A stretch of DNA of 64,000 nucleotides from Fimisoma sp964619315. GTDB lineage: Bacteria > Bacillota > Clostridia > Peptostreptococcales > Anaerovoracaceae. Shown piece by piece: positions 16,617-24,672 of the stretch. Within the stretch, counting starts at the first letter, position 1; every line of letters begins with the position of its first letter. Below the pieces are notes generated by a model. It was not told where the DNA came from. It saw only the letters and a program-made list of their open reading frames with translations, and did no database searches. Where the stretch lies: positions 161,526 to 225,525 of the forward strand of contig CAZUEH010000001.1 of NCBI GenBank assembly GCA_964619315.1. Direction: 5' to 3'. Position numbers and translations under genes: made by a program.

Positions 16617-16625
16617 TGTATACGA
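16616..16625. promoter_or_regulatory. Likely GntR (FCD) operator at the gntR start site
   Basis: TTGTATACGA fits the TnGTATACnA-type palindrome used by many FCD-class GntR regulators. It lies directly after the -10, over the transcription start, which suggests autorepression. The same GTATAC core occurs twice at 43250-43277. Confidence 0.5.
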
Positions 16626-16640
16626 TTTCGGGAGGGATTT

Positions 16641-17300
16641 ATGTTTACATTAGATTTTTTGAGTAATAACTACAAAGAGCAACGAACTGCTGCACAAATA
16701 GCCGAAGAAGCAATAGCAATTGATATAATTTCTGGCAAGATTCCTTCAGGAAAGCGAATAAATGAGCAAGAGTTGTGTCAAAAATATAATATGAGCCGTA
16801 CCCCTATCAGAGAAATTCTTCGTCGTATTGAAGGCAATGGATTGGCCACCTCAATACTTAACAGAGGCGTTTTTGCTGTTGGGGTCACAAAAAAAGATAT
16901 TGACGATTTCTTTTACCTTAAAAGCATACTAGAAGTTCAGTGTGTTAGGTGGGCTATCGAACGAATAGAACCCTCACAAATGGAGTTATTAGAAGAAACC
17001 TTTGACTTTATGCAGTTTTATACAATGAGCAATGACCTTGGCAAAATGATAAAGATAAATGATGGCTTTGATAGTATCATATACAATGCCAGTCAATCTA
17101 AAGAACTGGAAAGTTGTTTAACCAGATATAACTTTATAATCAGATATGCTAACTCCGATATCCAGTACCCACTAAACTATTTGCCAACTGTTTTAGAGGA
17201 GCATCGAGCAATATTTGATGCGTTCACTGCAAAAGACCCAGAAGCCGGAGCGGAGGCTACAGAAATACATATGTACAAATCCATGTTAAGACGAAAATAA
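16641..17300 (+). CDS. GntR family regulator, FCD (FadR) class
   Basis: 219 aa. N-terminal winged helix with the GntR pattern ISGKIPSGKRINEQELCQKYNMS then RTPIREILRRIEGNGL (about 30-68). The C-terminal FCD all-helical ligand domain holds D, H and E/N positions typical of metal-carboxylate binding, including EEHRAIFDAF and EIHMYKSML near the end. FCD regulators respond to organic acids, sugars acids or fatty acyl-CoA. GGGAGGG precedes the ATG. No catabolic genes sit next to it; a terminator closes the gene. Confidence 0.9.
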   Translation: MFTLDFLSNNYKEQRTAAQIAEEAIAIDIISGKIPSGKRINEQELCQKYNMSRTPIREILRRIEGNGLATSILNRGVFAVGVTKKDIDDFFYLKSILEVQCVRWAIERIEPSQMELLEETFDFMQFYTMSNDLGKMIKINDGFDSIIYNASQSKELESCLTRYNFIIRYANSDIQYPLNYLPTVLEEHRAIFDAFTAKDPEAGAEATEIHMYKSMLRRK

Positions 17301-17308
17301 TACAAAAC

Positions 17309-17351
17309 AAAAATGCATCTACCCTTAAAAATTAGGGCGATGCATTTTTTT
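17309..17351. terminator. Bidirectional terminator between gntR and mntP
   Basis: Stem of AAAATGCATC-type arms with an inner ACCCT/AGGG pairing and T-rich runs on both strands, between the converging ends of gntR and mntP. Confidence 0.8.
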
Positions 17352-17352
17352 A

Positions 17353-17925
17353 TTAAATATATCCAAGATGCTCTAAAAGTATTTTTGTGCCAATGAGAAT
17401 AAGTATTATCCCTCCTGCCACTGTCGCTTTGTTTTTATATTTTGCTCCGAAGGTCTTGCCAATTATGACTCCCAAAGCGGATAGTATCAAAGTAGTGACG
17501 CCTATCGTTAAAGCGGCAACTGTTATATCCACTCTAAGAAAAGCAAAGGATATGCCTACGGCTAACGCGTCAATACTAGTTGCTATCGCCAATATGAGAA
17601 TTTCTTTTATCTGAAGTTTTTCTTCAGAGCAAGTGGCACATTCAGCGTCCTTATCTTTGACCACCTCAAGTATCATTTTTCCTCCAATAAACAGGAGCAG
17701 TACAAACGCTACCCAATGATCAATTGAAACTATATATTCTTCAAATTGTTTTCCGAGGAAATATCCTATTACAGGCATTATCGCCTGAAACCCTCCGAAA
17801 AAAAGTCCTATGATAAGTATATTTTTGAAGTCTACTTTTCTCATTGATAAGCCTTTACATACAGCTGCCGCAAAGGCATCCATAGAAAGGCCAATTCCTA
17901 TCAAGAGAATCTCTAAAAAAACCAT
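17353..17925 (-). CDS. mntP: Manganese efflux pump MntP
   Basis: 190 aa, family length, six membrane helices in two repeats. Conserved acidic motifs SMDAFAAAVCKG in helix 1 and SIDALAVGISFA in helix 4 are seen. It exports Mn2+ across the cytoplasmic membrane. GGAGGG precedes the ATG. I looked for the Mn2+-sensing yybP-ykoY riboswitch that often controls this gene and see no such structure in the 98 bases upstream. Confidence 0.92.
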   Translation of the reverse strand: MVFLEILLIGIGLSMDAFAAAVCKGLSMRKVDFKNILIIGLFFGGFQAIMPVIGYFLGKQFEEYIVSIDHWVAFVLLLFIGGKMILEVVKDKDAECATCSEEKLQIKEILILAIATSIDALAVGISFAFLRVDITVAALTIGVTTLILSALGVIIGKTFGAKYKNKATVAGGIILILIGTKILLEHLGYI

Positions 17926-17960
17926 ATTCCCTCCAAAGTTGCTTTACAAAATATTTTATA

Positions 17961-17989
17961 ATTTTACAACAAATATAAGGTTCTGGCAA
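17961..17989 (-). promoter_or_regulatory. Promoter of mntP
   Basis: On the minus strand TTGCCA, a 17-base spacer and TAAAAT, about 36 bases before the ATG. Confidence 0.5.
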
Positions 17990-18023
17990 TCTTTTATATT
18001 TACTGTTTGCTTTTGCTTCTAAC

Positions 18024-20615
18024 TTATTTGGCGAAAATGGCAAGGCTTTCATCCTGTGAATCTATTACAACCGTTTGCCCGTCCACAATCTCTCCTCTAA
18101 TAATCATAGTGGCTATTTGAGTCTCTATATTTTTTTGCAGGTAACGTTTTACAGGTCTTGCACCATAATGTGAATCGTACGCCTCATCGGCAATGAATTC
18201 TTTTGCCTTTCCTGTAAGTTCAAGTTTTATGTCTTTGTCCAAAAGCCTTTTTTCAAGACCCTTAAGAGATAGGCTGATTATTTCCATAATCTGCTCTTTT
18301 GTAAGTGGACTAAACAGTATTATGTCATCTATTCTGTTTAGAAATTCTGGTCTGAAATATCCCTTGAGCTGTTCTGTTACATGCTCTTCAACTTCTTTGG
18401 AAATAGTGCCATCATCTTTCATGTTGTCAATAAGATCCACACTGCCAATGTTAGAGGTCATTATGATTATAGTGTTCTTAAAATCTACAGTTCGTCCTTG
18501 GTTATCAGTCAGTCGCCCATCGTCAAGAAGTTGGAGCAGTATGTTAAATACATCTGGATGGGCCTTTTCAATTTCGTCAAACAAAATAACGTTGTATGGC
18601 TTACGACGAACCGCTTCTGTAAGTTGTCCGCCTTCATCATAGCCTACATATCCAGGAGGCGCTCCTACTAGCCTTGATACCGAATGCTTTTCCATATACT
18701 CAGACATATCTATTCTGATAAGGTTTTTTTCACTATCGAAGAGTGACTCTGAAAGTGCTTTGGCAAGTTCAGTCTTTCCAACACCCGTAGGTCCAAGGAA
18801 TATAAATGAGCCTATCGGTTTACTTTCGTCTTTGAGACCCGCTCTAGCCCTCAAAATAGCCTCTGAAACCGCCTTAACACCGTCGGTCTGACCAATTACC
18901 CTCCTATGAAGAATATCTGGTAACTTGAGGAGTTTTTCTCTTTCGCTTTCAATCAGTTTGCTCACTGGAATTCCTGTCCATCCGGAAATCACTTCAGCTA
19001 TTTCTTCTTCCGTAACTTCTTCTTTGAGTAATCGCTCCTCCTCTATCTCCGGCTCTCGTTGTTTTTCTGCTTCTAGCTTCTTTTCAAGTTCTGGCAATGT
19101 TCCATATTTTAGTTGTGCAAGTTTTTCTAAATCATAGCTTCTTTCAGCATCTTCCATTTGATGCTTTATTTCTTCTATCTGCTCCTTGATGTTTTTGGCC
19201 TCGGAAATCGCCTGCTTTTCTGTTTCCCACTTTGCCCTCATTACAGAATTTTCTTCTTTTAGTGACGCCAATTCTTTTTCAAGAGTTTCAAGTCTTACTT
19301 TCGAACCTTTGTCAGTTTCCTTTCCAAGTGCCTGTTTTTCTATCTCAAGTTGCATTATTTTTCTTGAAATTTGATCCAGTTCTTGAGGCATACTGTCAAT
19401 TTCAGTTCTAATTCTAGCTGCCGCCTCGTCCATTAAATCTATGGCCTTGTCAGGTAAAAACCTATCGCTTATATATCGATCTGACAAAGTTGCGCAAGCA
19501 ATCAAAGCACCATCGGTTATTCTTACTCCATGGTGAATTTCAAATCTTTCCTTGAGACCTCTTAATATTGAAATAGTATCCTCTACAGACGGTTGATCCA
19601 CTAATACCTTTTGGAATCGTCTTTCCAATGCAGCATCTTTTTCTATATACTTTCCATATTCGTCTAATGTAGTGGCTCCTATGCAGTGAAGTTCGCCTCT
19701 TGCAAGTTTAGGTTTAAGCAAGTTTCCTGCATCCATTGAGCCTTCTGTCCTGCCTGCACCTACTATATTGTGGATTTCATCAATGAAAAGAATTATTCTT
19801 CCTTGTGATTTCTCCACTTCGTTCAATACGGCTTTTAATCGTTCCTCAAACTCTCCACGGAATTTGGCACCTGCAATCAAAGCTCCCATATCCAATGCGA
19901 ATATGGTCTTGTCTTTTAATCCCTCTGGCACATCTCCATTTAATATTCTCTGTGCCAAGCCTTCAACCACTGCGGTTTTTCCAACACCTGGCTCACCTAT
20001 AAGGACAGGGTTATTCTTTGTCCTTCTTGAAAGTATTTGAATGGCATGTCGGATTTCATCGTCTCTACCAATTACAGGGTCAAGCTTTCCATCCTTAGCC
20101 ATCTCTACTAAATCCCTACCATACTTTGTTAAAGCATCGTAGTTTTCCTCTGGGTTTTGGCTTGTTACTCTCTGGTTTCCTCTTACTTTTGAAAGTGCAT
20201 CAAGAAAGTTGTCTTTAGTAATTCCCCTCTTACTAAAAATTCTTGCACTTGGTGTTCCTTTTTCTTCTAACAAAGCTAAATACATGTGTTCTACACTAAC
20301 ATATTCATCTTTGAAGCTTTCTGCAATTTTTTCAGCATTTAGCAGAATCTGAGACAGTCTCCTTGAAGAATACATGTTGTCAGCTGCTCCCATAACCTTT
20401 GGCAATTTTTCAATTGCTTCTTCCAAATCTGCTATCATTGCAACAATATCCACTTTGTTATATTGCAAAAGCTTTGGAATAAGACCATCCTTTTGCATCA
20501 ATAGTGCAAGATGTAAATGCTCTCCTTCAATCATTTGGTGCCCCTCGGAAATGGCTATATTTTGACAGTCCATAATTACCGACTGGGCGTTTTGTGTGTA
20601 TTTTTCTATATTCAT
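18024..20615 (-). CDS. clpB: ATP-dependent disaggregase ClpB
   Basis: 863 aa, full-length ClpB. Clp N-domain at about 1-145, first AAA+ module with GEPGVGKT and DEIHN, the long coiled-coil M domain at about 410-525 that separates ClpB from ClpA/C, and a second AAA+ module with GPTGVGKTELAKAL and the C-terminal HYGARPVKR sensor-2 region. There is no IGF/IGL loop for ClpP, as expected. With DnaK it pulls apart aggregates. The upstream CIRCE element shows heat-shock control by HrcA; no CtsR box seen. Confidence 0.97.
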   Translation of the reverse strand: MNIEKYTQNAQSVIMDCQNIAISEGHQMIEGEHLHLALLMQKDGLIPKLLQYNKVDIVAMIADLEEAIEKLPKVMGAADNMYSSRRLSQILLNAEKIAESFKDEYVSVEHMYLALLEEKGTPSARIFSKRGITKDNFLDALSKVRGNQRVTSQNPEENYDALTKYGRDLVEMAKDGKLDPVIGRDDEIRHAIQILSRRTKNNPVLIGEPGVGKTAVVEGLAQRILNGDVPEGLKDKTIFALDMGALIAGAKFRGEFEERLKAVLNEVEKSQGRIILFIDEIHNIVGAGRTEGSMDAGNLLKPKLARGELHCIGATTLDEYGKYIEKDAALERRFQKVLVDQPSVEDTISILRGLKERFEIHHGVRITDGALIACATLSDRYISDRFLPDKAIDLMDEAAARIRTEIDSMPQELDQISRKIMQLEIEKQALGKETDKGSKVRLETLEKELASLKEENSVMRAKWETEKQAISEAKNIKEQIEEIKHQMEDAERSYDLEKLAQLKYGTLPELEKKLEAEKQREPEIEEERLLKEEVTEEEIAEVISGWTGIPVSKLIESEREKLLKLPDILHRRVIGQTDGVKAVSEAILRARAGLKDESKPIGSFIFLGPTGVGKTELAKALSESLFDSEKNLIRIDMSEYMEKHSVSRLVGAPPGYVGYDEGGQLTEAVRRKPYNVILFDEIEKAHPDVFNILLQLLDDGRLTDNQGRTVDFKNTIIIMTSNIGSVDLIDNMKDDGTISKEVEEHVTEQLKGYFRPEFLNRIDDIILFSPLTKEQIMEIISLSLKGLEKRLLDKDIKLELTGKAKEFIADEAYDSHYGARPVKRYLQKNIETQIATMIIRGEIVDGQTVVIDSQDESLAIFAK

Positions 20616-20644
20616 AAACTCATCCCCTTTCAGTTTATATATTA

Positions 20645-20673
20645 ATTATATACTCACTGAAAATAAAAGTAAA
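20645..20673 (-). promoter_or_regulatory. Promoter of clpB
   Basis: On the minus strand TTTACT (20668-20673), a 17-base spacer and perfect TATAAT (20645-20650). Confidence 0.65.
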
Positions 20674-20680
20674 GAGTTTT

Positions 20681-20707
20681 TTGGCACTCTCCTTGATAGA
20701 GTGCTGA
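20681..20707. promoter_or_regulatory. CIRCE operator (HrcA binding site)
   Basis: TTGGCACTC, nine bases, GAGTGCTGA: 16 of 18 matches to the CIRCE consensus TTAGCACTC-N9-GAGTGCTAA, with symmetric differences. It lies just upstream of the clpB -35 element. Confidence 0.9.
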
Positions 20708-20724
20708 TAGTCATTCACCGCAAT

Positions 20725-20756
20725 AAAAAACGACCCTTAAGATTCCTTAAAGGTCG
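20725..20756 (-). terminator. Terminator of the cls-murT-gatD-S2P operon
   Basis: Stem CGACC(C)TTAA/TTAA(A)GGTCG with one internal mismatch, followed on the minus strand by TTTTTTATT. Confidence 0.75.
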
Positions 20757-20770
20757 CAGTTAGATTTCAC

Positions 20771-21484
20771 CTACATCAGTATTTCTATAAAGAATGCCAT
20801 AGCTGGTGTCAGTATTTTGTCTATAACATTGAAAATTATCAATGCTAGCAATATATAAAATCCGTTTTCATAAACAGTTGTATACCAACTATATTGTCTA
20901 AGGTTAAAGAGTTGCGTTGCAATACCAAATCCATCTAAAGGTGGCACTGGCAAAAGGTTAAATATCATTAGCATTATGTTGATACACATTGCATAGAATA
21001 TAACATAGAATACAATTTCTTTGAACCCATATATATATGCTGTTCCACCACTGGTCAATGCCTTTATCGCAAAGGAGCATAACACAGCTATTATGAGATT
21101 CGCTGTAACTCCAGCTAGTGCCACCAGCGTTTCGTCTCTTCTTCTTTTTTTATAGTATCTTGGATCTATCTCAACAGGTTTGCCCCATCCAAAGCCTGCA
21201 AAGATTAAAGATACAAATCCTAGTGGATCCATATGTCTAATAGGATTAAGAGATAGCCTCCTCTGTATCTTAGGTGTAGGATCTCCTAGCCAATGTGATG
21301 CATATGCATGAGCTGCCTCATGACATGTTAATCCAATAATTATGCCTGGTAAAAACAATGCTTGTGTGAAAAGCCATTCTCCTATGCTTTGATTTGAATT
21401 AATCATATTCATTATCAGCAAAAGGCCTATTACCAATATCATTGGGTTTAAGTTTTTGAACATGTTTTTAAAGCTGTCTTTCAT
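20771..21484 (-). CDS. Site-2 protease family (M50) membrane metalloprotease
   Basis: 237 aa with five or six membrane helices. Zn motif HEAAH in the second helix (about 54-58) and the second ligand motif NLLPVPPLDGFG near 180 define an M50 short form without a PDZ domain. The family cuts transmembrane segments of membrane proteins; the substrate is unknown. AAGGGG precedes the ATG. It is the last gene of the cell-envelope operon. Confidence 0.9.
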   Translation of the reverse strand: MKDSFKNMFKNLNPMILVIGLLLIMNMINSNQSIGEWLFTQALFLPGIIIGLTCHEAAHAYASHWLGDPTPKIQRRLSLNPIRHMDPLGFVSLIFAGFGWGKPVEIDPRYYKKRRRDETLVALAGVTANLIIAVLCSFAIKALTSGGTAYIYGFKEIVFYVIFYAMCINIMLMIFNLLPVPPLDGFGIATQLFNLRQYSWYTTVYENGFYILLALIIFNVIDKILTPAMAFFIEILM

Positions 21485-21512
21485 TTTTTCCCCTTTTAAA
21501 TAATCTCAAAAT

Positions 21513-22244
21513 TTAATAATAAATCCCCGTATTTGAATCCGCAAACTCACTAACTCTATCTTCATATGCTTCCACCGCAGCCTCTTCATGCGCCAAAGTC
21601 ACATTTTTTGCTCCAAGCACTTCTGATATAAACCATTTAGTGAATGGAGGATTTAAAAGCAACAGCGGCCCAGTCAAGTAAGTTGCAAAGAAATTATTAA
21701 TCCTTATGCCCTCACCCGTTTCCTCTGGGTTCGTACCGTCCCCCCTCAAAGTAGTGAACAAACTCCTGTCTGTATCTGGACCATATGAAAAGCCAAAGAG
21801 GCTTTTAAATCCAACGATTTTAATTATCTCCTCAGCGGAGCCTTTGAATTCTCCAAGATAGAGTGAATTGAATCGCTTTCTCGCCTTTCTTTTGGCCTCA
21901 ATATTTATAATCCCAAGGCCCTTACAAACTTCTTTGTTTTCTTCTTCAATCACATTGCCAAATATTTCTAAAGCGTTTCCTGTAATCAAAAAATTGACAC
22001 CCTCGTCGATTGATTTTTTTAATAACTCCACATGAGGAGATAATGCTTCGATAGCAAGAATCTGACCTCTTTCTGTGGTGGTTCCCATATATATTAAGTC
22101 TGGTTTTTCTTTTACAAAATACGGTTCATCTGATAAGGATGTATTTATAATTGTTGCATCTGGCAAACATTCTTTCAAATATTTTATATTAAAGAGGTCT
22201 CCATATAGGTTGCATATTTCTGGAAAAAGAACTTCTATTTTCAT
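21513..22244 (-). CDS. gatD: GatD-like glutamine amidotransferase subunit with altered active site
   Basis: 243 aa, GatD length, partner of MurT encoded just upstream (4-base overlap). GatD normally releases ammonia from glutamine so that MurT can amidate the D-Glu of lipid II. The glutaminase nucleophile motif (CGG in a class I domain) is LITGNALEIFG here (about 86-96), with no Cys, and the catalytic His motif YLHGPLL is YLTGPLL (T191). These positions match C94 and H189 of S. aureus GatD. So the fold is kept but glutaminase activity is probably lost. The frame is otherwise intact, with no sign of decay. Confidence 0.8.
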   Translation of the reverse strand: MKIEVLFPEICNLYGDLFNIKYLKECLPDATIINTSLSDEPYFVKEKPDLIYMGTTTERGQILAIEALSPHVELLKKSIDEGVNFLITGNALEIFGNVIEEENKEVCKGLGIINIEAKRKARKRFNSLYLGEFKGSAEEIIKIVGFKSLFGFSYGPDTDRSLFTTLRGDGTNPEETGEGIRINNFFATYLTGPLLLLNPPFTKWFISEVLGAKNVTLAHEEAAVEAYEDRVSEFADSNTGIYY

Positions 22245-23620
22245 ATTGCGTTCCCCCTCTCTTCTATAACTTTTTCAATATTTTTAATAACATTGTTAGC
22301 AAGAACAATCGAGTCTGTACCATAGAAAAGGTAAATGCTTTCTTCATCGTAGAACTTTAACCCTTTTGGTGCATCAAGTTCTTTTTCTAAAAAGGTAACC
22401 TTATCCTTTGGAACGCCAGCAAGCATAAGTCTTAAGTAATAATCCTTTGCCCTTGGTCCTGTTACAATGATATTTTTAATGTCCTCTTTATTTAAAAACT
22501 CAAAATCAGCATCATAGAGCCAGCATACATTTTCTGACCAGTGTTTAACATCGCCTAAGCAGTTCATCATCAAAATCAACTCTTTTGTTCCACTCTTGCC
22601 TGACACATAGTCAAATGCTCTAGATGCTCCAAGAGCATTTTTATCTTTTGACATTTGTCTTACAATAGTGTACTCGCCGACTTTTTTCTCACTAAATCTA
22701 CTCTTTACAATTTGCACTTTTTCGAGAAGTTCTTTGATTTTTTCTCTTTCGTATCCTAATTCTCTAAAAAGTGCCACTACAGCTACTACATTATAGATAT
22801 TAAATACGCTATCATTAAGTAATGGATAGTCGAAGTTTACGCCGCCATCTTTAATATCTATAGTCATATTTTCAACATCAACATTCATTCCTGAATAATC
22901 ACATTCTGGAGATTTGAAGCCACATGCTGGGCAAGATGCCTTGCCAATGTGATGGTATCTAAGATGTTCGTAGTCAAGTTTGCCGTTACAATTTGGACAT
23001 ATCTGCATGTCATTGATTAAGTTTATACATTCATCAACATCAGTATCCATCGCATCAATACCAAAATATTTTCTCTCATTTGATGGTGCTACACCTGATG
23101 CTATCAAATCGTCACCATTGATAAGCAGCCTTGTGTTTTTTGGCATTTCCTCTGTTAAAATTCTTCCTATATATTCAGGATGCCCATTTCTCATTATAGA
23201 GTCTCTTGTTAGATTGTTTATAAGCAAAAGCTCCAGCTTCAAAGCCGGAAATACCAATGGGGCGGAACGCTCATCTATCTCAATTAGTGCAGTGTCATAC
23301 TTGCACTTGCCCGATAGCGTTACGCCATTTATAAAGCTAGTTGATATGCCCGAATTTATGTTTGAGCCAAGGCTATTATCCAAAATCTTTTCCCCAGCTT
23401 CTTTAAACATATCTATGGCAAGATTGCAAACTGTGGTCTTGCCGTTGGTGCCTGTAACACCAATTATTTTCTTTGGCTTGTTTATCATATTCAAAAATCC
23501 CGGGCATATTTTTAAGGCAACTATCCCCGGAAAATTTGTTCCATTATGTCTTGTTATCCGCAACGCTACAATTGACAATTTTGCAGCCCACAAAGCTATT
23601 AAAAATCTGATTTTATTCAT
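22241..23620 (-). CDS. murT: MurT-like Mur ligase (lipid II isoglutaminyl synthase subunit)
   Basis: 459 aa. ATP-binding loop GVTGTNGKTT (about 54-63), Mur ligase central domain, an inserted four-cysteine zinc ribbon (C208, C211, C230, C233) typical of MurT, and a C-terminal domain with the MurT-type DADFE motif. A hydrophobic N-terminal stretch is also usual. MurT activates the D-Glu alpha-carboxylate of lipid II with ATP for amidation. All ligase motifs look intact, in contrast to its GatD partner. AAAGGAAACGG precedes the ATG. Confidence 0.9.
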   Translation of the reverse strand: MNKIRFLIALWAAKLSIVALRITRHNGTNFPGIVALKICPGFLNMINKPKKIIGVTGTNGKTTVCNLAIDMFKEAGEKILDNSLGSNINSGISTSFINGVTLSGKCKYDTALIEIDERSAPLVFPALKLELLLINNLTRDSIMRNGHPEYIGRILTEEMPKNTRLLINGDDLIASGVAPSNERKYFGIDAMDTDVDECINLINDMQICPNCNGKLDYEHLRYHHIGKASCPACGFKSPECDYSGMNVDVENMTIDIKDGGVNFDYPLLNDSVFNIYNVVAVVALFRELGYEREKIKELLEKVQIVKSRFSEKKVGEYTIVRQMSKDKNALGASRAFDYVSGKSGTKELILMMNCLGDVKHWSENVCWLYDADFEFLNKEDIKNIIVTGPRAKDYYLRLMLAGVPKDKVTFLEKELDAPKGLKFYDEESIYLFYGTDSIVLANNVIKNIEKVIEERGNAI

Positions 23621-23636
23621 TTAATCCGTTTCCTTT

Positions 23637-24659
23637 TTAACTTTTGAATTCCGGAATTATTTCTTTGATCTTCGCCATTATTCCTATTCCACCCGGAGTC
23701 TGTCCTGGCAATTGCCAGAAGTCGTGAGCACAATAGTTATTACCTTCTATTATGGCCGGTCCTGTAGGAGTTACTGCCACATCCCAACCTACATATCTCA
23801 TCTGTGGTACCTCAAGGGCGGCTTTTTTAACCATTTCCACCGCTTCTTTCATAAAAGGCACTTTATATCCGATAAGCGGAGTGTTGCTATATGGATGCTC
23901 TGTATAGTGGATTCCAGCTGTTGTATCGCCCGAATGAGCGGGATACAAGAATTCTCCTGTGTCAACATCTACTGGTCCATGAAGTCCGTAGTTATCAACT
24001 ACTCGTCCATTTATCCCCATCTTAAATACTGCATATACGCAGTGAGGAACGCCTTTTCCATCTATCATAGTTATCATTCTCATAGTGTTTACAGAAAACG
24101 GATATATCTTTGCAATATCAGGATGATTTTCTATCACGTCCTCAATTGTTCCAAAATCTTTTTCTTTTATGAACTTGATGAAGTCTTCAGCACTATTGAA
24201 ATTTTTAGTTTCTAATAACTCGCATCCTGCTCCACCACTCAAGTCGTTCATCTTAGCAAATATCTTATTTCTACTCTCAAAATAAGCTGCTATCTCTTCA
24301 TCAGAAGCCGTTGCCAAATCAAGAGATTCTCTTCCTATATATTCTTTGAATCTTTCATTAAATTCATTTTTATTATCAAAGTAATGAGCGTAATCATGAT
24401 CATTCATAAACATGATGAACTTTTTACTTCTCATTCTTGTCATGTAAGTGTCACGTTGTTTATGATTCAAATTCCAGAATTCAAAAATCACATAGTCATT
24501 GTAACCAGCGCCATAGCGTAGTGTACAAAGTACCATGTCAAAAAAGATTGCAATTTTGCTCTTACCGGCTCTTTCATGGGCATTGTTTAAGACCTTTGAA
24601 AACTTTTCAAAACTTGCGCCCTTAAAAACCCTAATTAGATACTTTAGTTTGCTTTCCAT
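23637..24659 (-). CDS. ATP-grasp protein (sugar-transfer-associated type)
   Basis: 340 aa. Features of the ATPgrasp_ST family (PF14397): an N-terminal helical part, KIFAKMNDLSGGAGCELL as the ATP-binding lysine/glycine region, NTMRMITMI, a GLHGPVDVDTGEF loop and VGWDVAVTPTGPAIIEGN with the metal-binding Glu and Asn. ATP-grasp enzymes form acyl-phosphate intermediates and ligate them to amines. Substrate unknown. It sits 13 bases after cls and 16 bases before murT, which suggests a step in the same envelope pathway. Confidence 0.82.
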   Translation of the reverse strand: MESKLKYLIRVFKGASFEKFSKVLNNAHERAGKSKIAIFFDMVLCTLRYGAGYNDYVIFEFWNLNHKQRDTYMTRMRSKKFIMFMNDHDYAHYFDNKNEFNERFKEYIGRESLDLATASDEEIAAYFESRNKIFAKMNDLSGGAGCELLETKNFNSAEDFIKFIKEKDFGTIEDVIENHPDIAKIYPFSVNTMRMITMIDGKGVPHCVYAVFKMGINGRVVDNYGLHGPVDVDTGEFLYPAHSGDTTAGIHYTEHPYSNTPLIGYKVPFMKEAVEMVKKAALEVPQMRYVGWDVAVTPTGPAIIEGNNYCAHDFWQLPGQTPGGIGIMAKIKEIIPEFKS

Positions 24660-24672
24660 TCTGACGTCCTCT

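Noticed and set aside
17926..18023. Manganese riboswitch before mntP
   Set aside because: The intergenic region is short, AT-rich and has a plain promoter but no conserved yybP-ykoY features.
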